Below, piece by piece: positions 10,093 to 21,125 of a stretch of DNA of 64,000 bases; the stretch's first letter is position 1; each line of letters begins with the position of its first letter. This DNA comes from Tetragonia tetragonoides (taxonomy: Eukaryota; Streptophyta; Magnoliopsida; Caryophyllales; Aizoaceae). The stretch is from positions 12,143,501 to 12,207,500 of the forward strand of contig CM076147.1 of assembly GCA_038025085.1 (NCBI GenBank), read 5' to 3'. The notes under the pieces were generated by a model that ran no database searches, was not told the DNA's origin, and was given only the letters and a program-made list of their open reading frames with translations. The translations under genes and the position numbers were made by a program.

Positions 10093-11348
10093 CACATAGG
10101 CCGTGTACGCCAAGTAGGCTACTTCAGCCAGTATGAAAGTTAAGCGTTTGTAATGTTTCCTCCTGTCACTATCAATAAAGCTTATAAGACTCTTTAGGGT
10201 TACTTGCTCTGTGAAGGAGACAAGTGAGGACATCCCCTTGGGAGCCTTCTAGGCGCAGCGCTGGGCGCGGCTCTCGGTCATGGTGCGGGCATGACGAGCT
10301 TGATGGAAGGATTGTCCCTAGGACAACGTGGACGGTGCCACGAACAGAATGACGGTTTACGGTTAACCCACGTACGACCAAGCGCTTAGCCCACGTCTCT
10401 TGAAATGAGGGTGACTCAAGGAAGTGGGGAGCATGCCCATTAACGAAGGAAGTGACCAGCAGTTACCCCATGAACGTGGGTGACGGTTAGCCAAGTCATG
10501 GGTGAGTGAGCGGTTACTTGGCAGTTGACAAAGGCAGTTACCGAAGGCAAGGCGCCTAGTGGGCGCGGACGTGGGTCAACGTGGAGTCAACACCAGCGGT
10601 TACTCCACCACCCCACGATGGGGAAAACTACCCCAAGCACTATAGGAGGCGGTTACATGTTAGTGGAGAGTGGAGACATGGCATTGCCCCACTCTCCCCA
10701 CTAAGCGAGCGGTTACATGGGAGCAACAACCCACGAATAGGAGTTGTCCCATGATCTCTACTAAGTGGAAGTTATAGGCGGTTATCCTAGTTTATAGGCG
10801 CCTACTTGGCTGGGTTGTAGCCAAGGCTTTATCTATAAATAGTGCTCAGACATCCTTTTGATGGACAGATGCTCTGGCACCCGAATGTAAGTGTTAAAGT
10901 GATTAATATACAAGCCTCTTTACGTTTATACTTATGTGCGTAAGCTGTTCTAGAGTGTTGCTAGAAGCTATCATACACGAAAAAGTTTGGCGCAAATCAG
11001 TGCCAAGCTTTAACCCTGTGACAATTTGGTTCGACCTACCGGAAAGGCTAGACTTAGCCGCCGTCGAAACGATAGATAAGAAGAAAATGAAGACGGGTGC
11101 CTAGACCAAAGAGGATACCGAAGCCCCATTGTTAAGCCACGGAGCTTCTCATACTTGGTTACGTCGGAAGGACGTGAGGCAAGCCAAGGGGATGGAGGCC
11201 CTACCTCTGGCTGTGGTGATGGCAACTTCCCAATGCATACCACGGACACCTCCAGTACGAGATCAACAAAATCCCCGCCCCCAGCCTCTGATGCTAAGGA
11301 AATCCCAAGGGCACCCCGAAGAAGGGAACTAAGGACAATGGTCCTGAG
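10093..11348 (+). other. Probable 5' LTR and leader of the broken gypsy element
   Basis: No credible gene. The sequence has repeated GCGGTTAC(AT) phrases, a TATA box (10834-10841) and gag shortly downstream, as expected for an LTR promoter and leader. The LTR/leader boundary may lie near 11022 (TGTGACA followed by ATTTGG), but without a second LTR this is a guess. Confidence 0.5.
10834..10841 (+). promoter_or_regulatory. TATA box of the gypsy LTR
   Basis: TATAAATA in the context TTATCTATAAATAGTGC, a typical plant TATA box. Transcription would start about 30 bases downstream and run into gag. Confidence 0.6.
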
Positions 11349-11414
11349 GTGTCTGGAGAAACACCCGTCACCCCCAACTGGTGCCATGTGAAGCGCATTG
11401 CTAGGGTAGAGACC

Positions 11415-12136
11415 ATGCTCGGTCTCAACCCAAAGAACTTTGATGATGCTCCAGCAACCTGGTTGGATCTCCCTTTCCTCAAGATGAGGATGGAGTGTCT
11501 CGAGAAGTCCCTAGACAAGACGGAGAACAAACAATCAGACACGTTAGGGAAAATCGACTTACTTCTAAGTCGTGGATCGGGAAGTAGGAGCTTTGGAGAA
11601 GGTACGTCTTACCTTCCTCCTCCTCCTCCTCCTCCTCCCCTAACTAAAGTGGAGCGCCTCCGAAGGGAACTGGAATCCCTACGGAAGCAAAGAGAAGAAC
11701 CAAGAGGAGATCGGTTCAAGATCAAAGTCCCGGACCCGAAGGCGTTTACCGGAGTTCGCTGCGCGAAGGAGTTGGGGAACTACTTGTGGGACATAGAACA
11801 GTACTTTGAAGCGGCTCATGTCCATGAGATGGACAAAGTCACGGTTGCTACGATGTATTTGTCCGGAGACGCCAAGCTGTGGTGGCGCTCTCGCGCGGAA
11901 TTGGACAAAGCCCCTGGGCACACTCCAATCAGAGATTGGGCTACTCTAAAGGTAGAGTTAAAAGCTCAATTTCTCCCGAACAATGCATCGTGGTTGGCAA
12001 GAGAGGCCCAAAAGAACCTGAGGCAAACCAAGACGGTTCGCGACTACGTCAAAGAGTACAGCTCCCTCATGCTAGACATCAGGAGATGTCGGAGGAAGAT
12101 AAGTTATTTAATTTTATGTCTGGATTAAAGCCGTAG
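11415..12136 (+). pseudogene. gag of the broken gypsy element
   Basis: The retrotransposon gag (capsid) domain is clear: IKVPDPKAFTG, YLWDIEQYFEAA, YLSGDAKLWWR, WATLKVELKAQFLP, VRDYVKEYSSLMLDI. An N-terminal coiled-coil-like region and a run of eight prolines precede it. Reading starts at the first ATG in frame (11415); the frame is open upstream to 11349 without ATG. Near 12085 the frame shifts and the conserved end (EDKLFNFMSGLKP) continues in another frame. It stops at a TAG where a tryptophan is usual. Product: structural capsid protein, now broken. Confidence 0.82.
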
Positions 12137-12353
12137 GCAGAATGTTAGGACTTTATCTTCCGCTTTTGCTGCTGCTGTTGATGCTTTAATTGATTTTAAA
12201 CATAGCAATGTCACTAACCCTGAACAGGAGTCTTCCAGTGCTGACCGGAAGAGAAAGCGTGACAATGGGTCTAAAAAGGACCGCGCCAAAGGCAAAGGCA
12301 AAGGTGTAGCGAAGGGAGACGGGGTCTCCCACCCGTCTAAGGCAAAGACCTAA

Positions 12354-14775
12354 ATGAAAAGGCCTAAGACGGGGTGTTACATCTGTGATGGGCCACACTT
12401 TGCTAAGGAATGTCCCAAGAATGGGAAGCTGTCAGCCTTAGTCGTGGAGGACGAAGGTGATGAGCTAGGCGAGGAGCCTGCGCGTGTGAATCGACTTCGC
12501 TTGTTGAATGCGATCACGATGACGCAACCTAGTGCCCATGACAACCTTCTCTATATCCGTGTCAAGGTGGGTGGACATGACATGTTGGCTATGGTTGACA
12601 CAGGTGCTACTCACAACTTTGTGAGCACCGAGACAGTCCAACGGATCGGGCTGCCCCTTACCCAATGCACTAACCGCATGAAGGCGGTGAACTCTGAAGC
12701 CTTAACGGCAATAGGGTGCATCTCGAACGTAGAAGTTCGAGTCGGAGGATGGGAAGGGAGGTGCGACTTGCTAGCTGTCAAGCTTGATGACTTCAGACTC
12801 ATTCTGGGGAATGAGTTTATCCGAAGAGCCAAGGTGGCCGTGATGCCCCATCTAAGGGGAATGCTGATTGGTGACGAGAAGTCCCCATGCTTTCTGAAAG
12901 CTGTGGACAATCCCTCGACCCTAGACTGTGGAGGTCGTAATGGAGGAGGGAAGGGGAATGGTGACCCGAAGATGGACATTTGCTCTGCTCTACAAGTCAA
13001 GTCAGGTTTGGACAAAGGAGAGCCAACTTTACTGGCGACACTCCTTGAGATCAAACCCGACGTGAAACTAGAGGTTCCATACAAGGTGGTAGACGTACTT
13101 GGAAGGTTCAAAGACATCATGCCACCAGAGCTGCCTAAGACCTTGCCCTCTCGACGTGCAATCGACCACAAAATTGATCTAGAGCCCGGCGTGGTACCGC
13201 CTGCTCGTGCGCCTTACCGGATGAGTCCGGCGGAGCTAGTGGAATTGAAGAAGCAACTTAACGACATCTTGGAGGTAGGTTTTGTTCAGCCCTCTAAAGC
13301 TCCATTTGGTGCCCCTGTTGTATTTCAGAAAAAGTTAGATGGCTCATTGCGTATGTGCATTGATTACAGGGCACTGAACAAGGTGACGATCAAGAACAAG
13401 TATCCTATCCCACGGGTGGATGACCTGTTTGATCAATTGGCACAAGCAGCATGGTTCAACAAGCTGGATTTGTGCTCAGGATATTGGCAAGTGAGGATTG
13501 CGGAAGGTAATCAATCAAAGACCATGTGTGTGACGCGTTATAGATCTTTTGAATTCTTAGTTATACCGTTTGGGTTGACTAATGCCCCGACAACCTTTTG
13601 TAATCTCATGAACAATGTCCTTTATGAATATTTATATCGTTTTGTTGTGGTGTATTTGGATGATATTGTTATCTATAGTGAGATTTTGGATCTACATGTG
13701 CATCATCTAAATTTGGAGAATTGTGAATTTGCTCAACCGGAAATTATGTTCCTCGGACATAGAATGGATGACCGCAAGGTGCGGGCAAAGATTGGATACC
13801 CCCGAAAAATGTCTCGGAGTTGAGATCTTTCCTTGGATTAGCTAATTATTATCGAAAGTTTATTAATGGCTATTCAAAGAGGATGGCTCCGTTGACCGAC
13901 TTCCTGAAAAAGGAACATAGGTGGGAAATGGACACAAAGGTGCATAGATGCCTTTAAGGATCTTAAGCACACCGTGGCTTCAGAACCCGTCCTTAAATTA
14001 CCAATTTTTGACCAACCTTTTGAGGTGCATACGGATGCATCGGACAGAGCCATTGTGGCGTTCTGGTCCAAGACGGATATCCGATCGCATTCGTGAGTCG
14101 TAAGCTCAAGGGAGCTGAAGAGAGATATTCGACTCACGAAAAGGAGATGCTTGCGGTGATGCATTTCCTCCTTATATGGAGAGTATATCTCCTTCGAACA
14201 AAGTTCGTGGTTAGAACGGATAATGTTGCTAAAATTTACTTTAAGACTCAAAAGAAGTTATCCGCGAAACAAGCCAGATAGCAAGAGTTTCTGGAAGAGT
14301 ATGACTTCACGTGGCAACACAAGCCTGGGAGGCATAACGCTGTTCCCGACTCTTTGAGTCGACGCTCCCACGAGATTGTGGCGGCGTTAGTTCAGATTGA
14401 GTCTGACTTTACCGTAAGGGTTCGGACAGCCGCGATAGGCGATGTCATGTACGCTTAGCTTAATAAACAAGTCGAGCAAGGGGTTGCTCGTAGATTTTAG
14501 ATCGAGAGAGATGTAATCTATGCCAAGGGTGGTAGACTATACGTTCCCGCAGGGATGCTGCGTTACGAGCTTTTGACGGAAGTACATGACACCCAATGGG
14601 GAAAACATCCAGGTCGAAAAAGGACCCATGCCCTTTTGGAAAAAGATTATTATTGGCCCAAAATAGAGCAGGATGTCGACGCATATGTCAAGTTGTGCCT
14701 CATGTGCCAACAGGATAAGTTCGAATGGAGAAAGGCAGCGGGATCGGCCATGGCAGTCCGTTTCAATGGACTTTG
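12354..14775 (+). pseudogene. pol of the broken gypsy element: zinc knuckle, protease, RT, RNase H, partial integrase
   Basis: 12354-13823 is open. It holds a zinc knuckle (CYICDGPHFAKEC, about residues 8-20), an aspartic protease (MVDTGATHNFVS, about 82-93) and a reverse transcriptase (FGAPVVFQKKLDGSLRMCID, KLDLCSGYWQVRI, PFGLTNAPTTF, VYLDDIVIYSE with catalytic YLDD). A small deletion after YSE removes part of the thumb. The frame then shifts near 13785. RNase H continues out of frame (VHTDASDRA near 14030; EERYSTHEKEMLAV; VVRTDN) with several stops. Integrase starts with its zinc-finger region (GRKRTHALLEKDYYWP; CLMCQQDK) and is cut at the start of the core, where QSVSMDFV runs into satellite. 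Confidence 0.88.
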
Positions 14776-14893
14776 TCGGGGGCTCTATTATGGCCCTAGG
14801 GGACCCTCGGTGCCCCGGGAGGGTCAACTTGATTCCCGAACTCAGATATCACACATGTCGCCTGGTTTCGGGCCCTAACATTGGCATCGCACA
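14776..14893. repeat. Satellite fragment between the gypsy break and LINE copy 3
   Basis: The right part of a satellite monomer (GGCTCTATTATGGCCCTAGG onward) up to the insertion motif. 14877-14893 (AACATTGGCATCGCACA) is the left target duplication of LINE copy 3. The left edge is a microhomology fusion with the gypsy integrase. Confidence 0.85.
14877..14893 (+). repeat. Target site duplication, left copy, LINE copy 3
   Basis: AACATTGGCATCGCACA, identical to 15908-15924. Confidence 0.92.
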
Positions 14894-15907
14894 GCAAATC
14901 GTCAGAATCAGATCCCAACACTGCAGCAACAGCAAAAGAAAGATATCCAGCAGGGATAAGAGATGGATAGATGAGATATAGAGATCCCAGAAGCACTGCA
15001 ATAAGAGAGATAAGGTGCAAATTATTCAGCAAAAGGGCAGCACAGAAAGGTAAAAGCAGGACTCCTCAGGTCCACAGCAGAGTAGCAAGAATTCTGCAAG
15101 GCATCAGAATATGTGCAGGAAAAAGGAAACAGATTTCAGTAGGGATAGGCAGTAAAAGATCTCATCAGAGTCTCAGCAGAGAATCAAGCAATCCTACAAG
15201 GCATCAGAACATGTGCAGGAAAGAGACAGCAGATTCAGAAGGGAAGCTGATGCAGAAACTAAAGATGTGAACCAGGCAGCAGGATCCAGAAGATAATCAG
15301 GACAGGCTGCTGGAGAAAAGCAGAGCAAGATATGAAACAGAAAAACAGAAGAATTGGAAACTAGAAGAAAATGAACCAGTAGATTGCACAGGAAACCAGC
15401 AGGATGATGATGCAGGAAAGAAGGTGGAATGAATCAGCTCTGGAAGACTGCACCAGCAGAGGATTCAGAGTAGAGGGCAGAAGCAAAGCAGAAGCAGGAA
15501 GAAGCAGATTCAGTGGAAAACAAGGAAATTCTGTAATCAGCAGCAGGTTGATGTAGCAAGGCAGAATGAGGAATGTAACAGCTCCAAACAGAGTCGAAAA
15601 GCTAGAAGAAGTTGTAACATTTTTAGCTATATATGTTTTTGTATTTCGCTGTAAGTCAGAAATAATTTTTGCAAATTGTAATGTTTTACAGAGATGGTGA
15701 GGATTAATTTTTGTAAATTGTAATGTGTACAGAGATGGTGAACCACTGCCTGTAGTGAGGTGCACCAGATTGAAGGGTTGTAAGGTAGTAGAGGGATGTA
15801 GCAAAAAGGAACCCTACCTAGTAGGTGGCCTTGGATCTGCATTGCCTAAGGACTGTAATCTTGTTACATTACAGTGAGAAATAATACAATTTCTGACTTG
15901 CACCAAA
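14894..15907 (+). mobile_element. LINE copy 3, 5'-truncated, 1.0 kb
   Basis: Starts inside the last codons of ORF2 (about 14894-14980, SKRKISSRDKRW) and runs through the AGCAG-rich 3' UTR, the duplicated GCAAATTGTAATG unit, the conserved hairpin and a very short A tail (15905-15909). It is flanked by a perfect 17-bp duplication, AACATTGGCATCGCACA, at 14877-14893 and 15908-15924. 5' truncation is the usual result of target-primed reverse transcription. The right duplication directly abuts the 5' end of copy 4. Confidence 0.92.
15853..15874 (+). other. Conserved 3'-end hairpin, LINE copy 3
   Basis: CTGTAAT-CTTGTTAC-ATTACAG, identical in stem and loop to copies 1 and 5. Confidence 0.6.
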
Positions 15908-15924
15908 AACATTGGCATCGCACA
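15908..15924 (+). repeat. Target site duplication, right copy, LINE copy 3; also the 5' flank of LINE copy 4
   Basis: Identical to 14877-14893 and followed at once by the 5' leader of copy 4. Copy 3 therefore appears to have inserted into the target motif lying just upstream of copy 4. Confidence 0.88.
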
Positions 15925-15996
15925 TTCTGTCTCTAAAATGCTCTCTCCTCTCTCCTCGACAGCGCTTGTTAGCCATTAACAAAGCCCTGAGTTCAA

Positions 15997-17397
15997 ATGG
16001 GGAAGAATGGGAAAGCAAAAAAGGGAAATGGGAATCAAGATGTAGATGCGGGAAATTCAGAAGCTCCAATATGTTCCACAAAAAATCGAACCAAAACACA
16101 ACGAACTAGCGAAAGCCATGAAAACCTAGATCGGGTTATGCGTAATTTAGCTGATGAACTGGAGGATCCAGAAGTGATGACACCTGCTGCACAAACAAAA
16201 ACAGTGCAGCAAATGGAACTTGCGAAGGAGAAAATCAAGTCCTGGCTTACGAAGATGAAGGAAAGGGCAAACATTCAGAGCTCAGACGAGGAAGAGGAGC
16301 CAGTTCCAGTGCAAGGCAAACAGCCTGCATTTGCTGATGCTGGTAAGACCTCGGCTTGGGAGAAATTTGACATAACTAAATTGAAAAATGCTGGGTTTAA
16401 ATTGGACTATATAGCACCTGCCTTGATTGATGGAAAACAAGCAGGAGAAATTAATTTCCAGGATATTGCATCTGAAATTAATTATTGGAATCAAGCAATT
16501 GTATGCTATGTTATGGGCTCGAAGCCACCGATTAATGTGCTTAGTGGATTCCTAAGGAGAATTTGGGCAAATAGGGGAATGAATAAAATTGCAATGATGA
16601 AAAATGGCCTAGTAATTGTTAGATTTGATTCAATTGAGCAAAGGGATGCTATTCTAGAGGAAGGGGTTTATCATTTTGATAACAAACCTATGATTGTTAG
16701 ACCATGGTCTGAGAATATAGACTATGCTCATGAGGAGCTCACGTCTGTACCTATCTGGGTTAAATTCTCAGGTCTGAATGTCAAGTATTGGAATGCTTTG
16801 GGTTTGAGCAAAGTTGCGAGTTTAGTCGGCAGGCCAATGATGGCTGATAAGAACACAGAACTCAAAGTAGGGATCCACTATGCTAGAGTGTTGGTGGAAG
16901 TAGAAGTAGGAGGGATGTATCCAGACAAAGTGCACTTCAAGAATGAGAAAGGAAACTTAACAGAACAAGAAGTGGAGTATGACTGGAAACCTATACTATG
17001 TGGCCACTGTAAGCAACATGGGCACAGTGAATCAGAATGCAGAAAGAAGAAGGCCTTAACTAGGCCTGAGACCATAGCAGTTCCACTTCAGCAACCAGCA
17101 CAACCAGCAAATCCTAGGAACAATCAATGGCAAAATGTTGGGAGAGGTAGAGGAAGAATGGGAAATGCAGGGAGAGGGGTGAGAGCTGGAAGAGGAGTTT
17201 ACAGACAGGTGCAGCGGCCTGCCACAGAGAGACCACAAACACTGATACAGAACCCATTTCAGTTACTGCAAAATGAAGAGGGGGAGCAGGAGGGAACACA
17301 GGCACAGCCAGCAGTGCAAGGTACACAGGAGGCTCAGAACAAAGCATCAGTGCCACCACATGGTAAGTCACCTATCTTGACTGATAGTCATGGATAG
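15997..17397 (+). CDS. LINE copy 4 ORF1 protein: DUF4283-like with CCHC zinc knuckle
   Basis: Intact 466-residue homologue of the other ORF1 proteins. It has a lysine-rich start (MGKNGKAKKGNG), an acidic helical region, a DUF4283-like domain (SGFLRRIWANRG, GLVIVRFDSIEQRD, YHFDNKPMIVRPWS) and the zinc knuckle CGHCKQHGHSESEC (CX2CX4HX4C). The tail is rich in Gly/Arg (GRGRGRMGNAGRG) and ends PPHGKSPILTDSHG. It overlaps the ORF2 start by ATGGATAG. Predicted role: nucleic-acid-binding partner of the LINE RNA. Confidence 0.91.
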   Translation: MGKNGKAKKGNGNQDVDAGNSEAPICSTKNRTKTQRTSESHENLDRVMRNLADELEDPEVMTPAAQTKTVQQMELAKEKIKSWLTKMKERANIQSSDEEEEPVPVQGKQPAFADAGKTSAWEKFDITKLKNAGFKLDYIAPALIDGKQAGEINFQDIASEINYWNQAIVCYVMGSKPPINVLSGFLRRIWANRGMNKIAMMKNGLVIVRFDSIEQRDAILEEGVYHFDNKPMIVRPWSENIDYAHEELTSVPIWVKFSGLNVKYWNALGLSKVASLVGRPMMADKNTELKVGIHYARVLVEVEVGGMYPDKVHFKNEKGNLTEQEVEYDWKPILCGHCKQHGHSESECRKKKALTRPETIAVPLQQPAQPANPRNNQWQNVGRGRGRMGNAGRGVRAGRGVYRQVQRPATERPQTLIQNPFQLLQNEEGEQEGTQAQPAVQGTQEAQNKASVPPHGKSPILTDSHG

Positions 17398-18183
17398 GAT
17401 TATGATATGGAATGTTAGAGGCCTAAATGGCCCAAATAAACAAAGGGATGTTGCCCTCTATTGTAAAAAAAATAAATGTGGTTTGGTGGCTTTTCTGGAA
17501 ACAAAAATTAGATTAGCCAACTTTGAAAAATGCAAAAATAAATTTATGCAAGGGTGGGAATCTTTTAGTAACCATAGTGACCACAGGTTGGGAAGAATTT
17601 GGGTAAGATGGTTACCTGATGTATTTCATGTAGAATTAATTTTCTCCTCTGTGCAAATGGTCACTTGCAAAGTGAGGCATTTGGAGAGGAAAAAAGATTT
17701 TATGGTCAGTTTTGTGTATGGATTAAATGAGAAAGAAGAAAGAAAACAACTGTGGAAGGGTATAAATGACTTTGCTCTTATATGCAACAAACCATGATTG
17801 ATTGGTGGGGATTTCAACAATGTCTTGCTCCCTGGTAACAGACAAGGAGGTACACCAGTCACTCTTGCTGAAACTCAGGATTTTAAATCCTGTATTGAAG
17901 ACTGCTACCTTACTGAACTAAACTAGTCTGGGTGTCAATACACCTGGAATAACAGACATGAGGAGGGGGGAAGAGTTTACTCAAAAATAGATTGGGCTTC
18001 TGCAAATAGTCTCTGGCTGCTGGAGTATGATCAAAGCACCCTACAGTTCCTACCTGAGGATGTATCTGACCACTCTCCTATCTGCTTAACCCTCCACAAA
18101 ACTTTCACCAAAAAAAAAACCCCTTTAAATTCTTTAACATGTGGAGCCTCCACTCTAATTTCCAAGACTTGGTGCAGCAAGCA
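17390..18183 (+). pseudogene. LINE copy 4 ORF2 fragment (endonuclease domain only)
   Basis: Begins MDRIMIWNVRGLNGPNKQRDV and carries the endonuclease blocks LETKIRL, GGDFNNV, YTWNNRHEEGGRVYSKIDWA and SDHSPICL. A TGG-to-TGA stop at 17795 and a second stop (TAG where other copies have Trp) near 17923 break it. The frame is lost at a poly(A) run near 18112. The reverse transcriptase is absent because the copy ends at the junction with element A. Confidence 0.85.
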
Positions 18184-18216
18184 AGGCAAGAAGTCCGAGC
18201 TTACATATCCAAGTAA

Positions 18217-21125
18217 ATGGCTAGGAAAAGAGCCCGGGCGGCCAACAAGCCCGTTCCACATAGCATGGATCCTTATCCCCTCACTCTCAATGGGCAATTT
18301 CTTCAAGAAGGAGACCCATATCCCTACTACGGATTCCCTGAACCATACACGATCAATGGGATCCTAGTTCCAGGCTTTGAGGCATTTCAAGACTGCTTCA
18401 CCATGAATGAAGACACACCCATACCTCCCAATGATGAGCGATCCACTAAAGATTGGGCTAATGACATGGCACCCAACGACTTTGGGCTGCTATTTGGTGA
18501 AGAACGTCGCCAATACGACGAGACAACAAACGAACTTCCCCTTACTGTGCTTTTTAACGAAAGGTTTGACCCGTCCAAGCTGATCGCCCCAATCGGGCCC
18601 GACCGCACCACCTGGAAGCACGAGACGAGGTGGACTCCAGTCGACGGAGCCAAGCATAAGTTCATGATTCGCAACAGTCCTACAGAAGGGCCCAATTCTG
18701 ATTCTGAGTCTGAGTCCGAGTCCGAGTCTGATTCTGAGTCTGTTATCCTAGAAGTGTCGGGTAGTCCACCCCAGTCTATTCATGCTGTTACTATGGTCCT
18801 TAGTGATGACCTCATTGATGTATTGTCCGCTTCTATTAATATTATGAGTGTCGATTTTACTTACTCGGATTGCCTCATTGCTAATAATTCAGAAGATATA
18901 ACAGAATTGCCAAAAGAAGTCACTAAAGCATTAATCGAACATGAGCTAAAGACTTCAATAGTCGAAGAAACAGAGACAATAAATATTGCAACTAATGACG
19001 AGCCTCGCCATGTGCAAATAGGTTTGTCTTTAACATCTAATGAACGCGAACAATTTGTAACACTCCTAAAGAATTATACGAATGTTTTTGCCTGGTCATA
19101 CAAGGACATGCCCGGCATAGACCGCAACATTGCCCCGCACACCATCCCGTTAAAGCCCGACTACAAACCAGTCAAACAAAAGTTAAGAAGAATGAAGCCA
19201 GAATGGGCTCTTAAGATCGAAGAGGAAGTCCAAACACAACTAGACGCATGCTTCATAAGAGTGGCCAATTACCCCGATTGGGTAGCCAACATCGTCCCAG
19301 TCCCAAAAAATGACGGACGGGTCCGAATGTGTGTAGATTTTGGGGATTTGAACAAGGCAACCCCAAAAGATGACTTTCCGTTACCCCATATAGATGTTCT
19401 AGTAGATAATATTGCTGGAGACGCCCTCCTATCGTTCATGGACGGGTACGCAGGATATAACCAGGTCCTGATGGCCAAAGAGGATGAAGAGAAAACCACT
19501 TTCATCACGCAATGGGGCACTTATTGCTACACAGTAACGCCGTTTGGGCTTAAGAATGCAGGAGCCACATACCAAAGAACTGCGACAACCCTGCTCCACG
19601 ATATGATGCATAAAGAGGCTGATGTTTACGTAGATGACATGATCATAAAGTCTAAAGACAGGGAAGGGCATGTACCCTCACTTCAAAAGTTCTTCGACAG
19701 TTATAGGAAGTACAATATGAGGCTTAATCCCAAAAAGTGCGCATTCGGAGTTACATACGACAAACTTCTAGGATTTGTCATAAGTACTAGAGGAATCGAA
19801 ATAGATCCATCCAAGATCAAAGCCATAATAGACATGCCACCTCCAAAAACAGAAAAAGAAATAAAAGGCTTTTTAGGGAGGATCCAATACATTAGCAGGT
19901 TCATTTCCAAGTTGACCATCATTTGCGAGCCCATATTCAAGAAACTCAAAAAAGAGGTAAAGACAGAATGGGACGAACAATGCTAAAAAGCCTTTGACAA
20001 AATTAAAGCCTATTTGTCCGAACCACTCGTTCTAGTACCACCCACTCCAGACATGCCTCTAATCCTCTACCTTACAGTTACAGAAACATCAATGGGGGCC
20101 ATGCTAGCCCAAGAAATAGACAAGGAAGAGAAGGCCATCTACTATGTGAGCAAGAAGTTTCTAGAATACGAAACCCGCTATTCGCCTCTAGAGAAAACAT
20201 GCCTAGCTTTGGTCACAACAACTAAAAAGCTGCGACATATTTGAAAAGCGCAAACTGAACGGTAGAATAGCTAGATGGACTGTCCTCCTCTCAGAGTTCG
20301 ACCTCAAATTTGAACATTAAAAAGCCATAAAAGGGCATGCCATCTCAGAGTATCTAGCAGACCAAGCTGTACACGAACCAGATCGCAAGGACGAATATCA
20401 CTTTTGAGACGAAGGGGTTATGACCTTAGACACCGAGACTTGGCAACTCTATTTCGATGGAGCATCTAACCAAAAGGGTTTTGGAGTAGGAGTACTAATA
20501 GTGACCCCCTTAGGGTGCACATACACCTATTTCAGTCAAATTAGATCACGAAGTCACCAACAACGGCGCAGTAGAAGCAACTAACAAAAACATCAAGAAA
20601 ATACTCCAAAGAATGTCCGAGAATTATCATGATTGGCCTGACAAGTTGCCATTCGCACTTTGGGGTTACAGAACATCGGTCCGCGCATCGACGGGAGCAA
20701 CGCTATACTCTTTGGTCTACGGAATGGAAGCTGTATTGCCAATTGAGTTAGAGGTTCCATCTCTACGGATCGTTTTAGATAGTCAAATTCCATAAGTGGA
20801 TTGGGTCCAAGCCCGCTATGACCAATTAGTCTTACTAGATGAGAAAAGGTTACAGGCTTTGCACAACATAAGAGTCTATCAAAGGAGACTGACCAAGCAC
20901 TTTAACCAAAGGCTCAAAATGAGACACCTTAAGGTTGGAGATTTGGTACTTAAAGAGGTAAGGGCCAATGTCACTGACCCAAGAGGGAAATTTAGACCCA
21001 ACTGGTCAGGCCCGTTTATTATTACAAAGATCTTAACAGGTGGCGCCACAAGATTGGCAGATTTGGACGGGATCGAGTTTAGTCAATGGATAAACATGGA
21101 TCAATTAAAGAGGTTTTATGCTTAG
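18217..21125 (+). pseudogene. pol of Tat-type element A: RT, RNase H, archaeal-type RNase H remnant, integrase C-terminus
   Basis: 18217-19986 is open for 589 codons: a linker with an acidic SESESE run, then reverse transcriptase (HTIPLKPDYKPVKQ, IVPVPKNDGRVRMCVDF, LSFMDGYAGYNQ, TPFGLKNAGATYQR, DVYVDDMIIKSK). A CAA-to-TAA change stops it at 19984. RNase H goes on in frame (ILYLTVTETSMGAMLAQ, IYYVSKKFLEYETRYSPLEK) to 20244. After a deletion near 20240 come ARWTVLLSEFDLKF and a second RNase H start (LYFDGASNQKG, near 20450). That second domain is cut at NNGA and joined to late integrase (NYHDWPDKLPFALWGYRTS) at about 20570. The C-terminal integrase (GDLVLKEVRAN, KFRPNWSGPFII, NMDQLKRFYA) ends at 21125. 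The protease, integrase zinc finger and the DD part of the core are absent. Confidence 0.88.

Larger units (their letters stand above)
10093..14775 (+). mobile_element. Broken Ty3/gypsy retrotransposon, 3' end missing
   Basis: Order on the plus strand: non-coding LTR/leader-like sequence with a TATA box, gag, zinc knuckle, protease, reverse transcriptase, RNase H, and the start of integrase. The element then stops at 14775, where integrase sequence runs into satellite through a shared TTTGTCGGG. Several frameshifts and stops make it dead. No 3' LTR is present, so the LTR limits cannot be set by comparison. The left limit is where the minisatellite ends. Confidence 0.85.
15925..18183 (+). mobile_element. 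LINE copy 4, 3' end lost at a junction with Tat-type element A
   Basis: Has the family's 5' leader (TCTCTAAAATGCTCTCTCC), a complete ORF1 and the endonuclease part of ORF2. Homology to copies 1 and 5 ends at GTGCAGCAAGC (about 18183), and Tat-type sequence begins. No 3' UTR or poly(A) is present. The join is a deletion or recombination product rather than a simple insertion, because element A also lacks its 5' end here. Confidence 0.87.

Noticed and set aside
9399..10233. Several long overlapping open frames on both strands with His/Gly/Trp/Cys repeats
   Set aside because: They are translations of the minisatellite. All frames are open because the repeat unit has no stop codons; there is no domain, promoter or codon signal.
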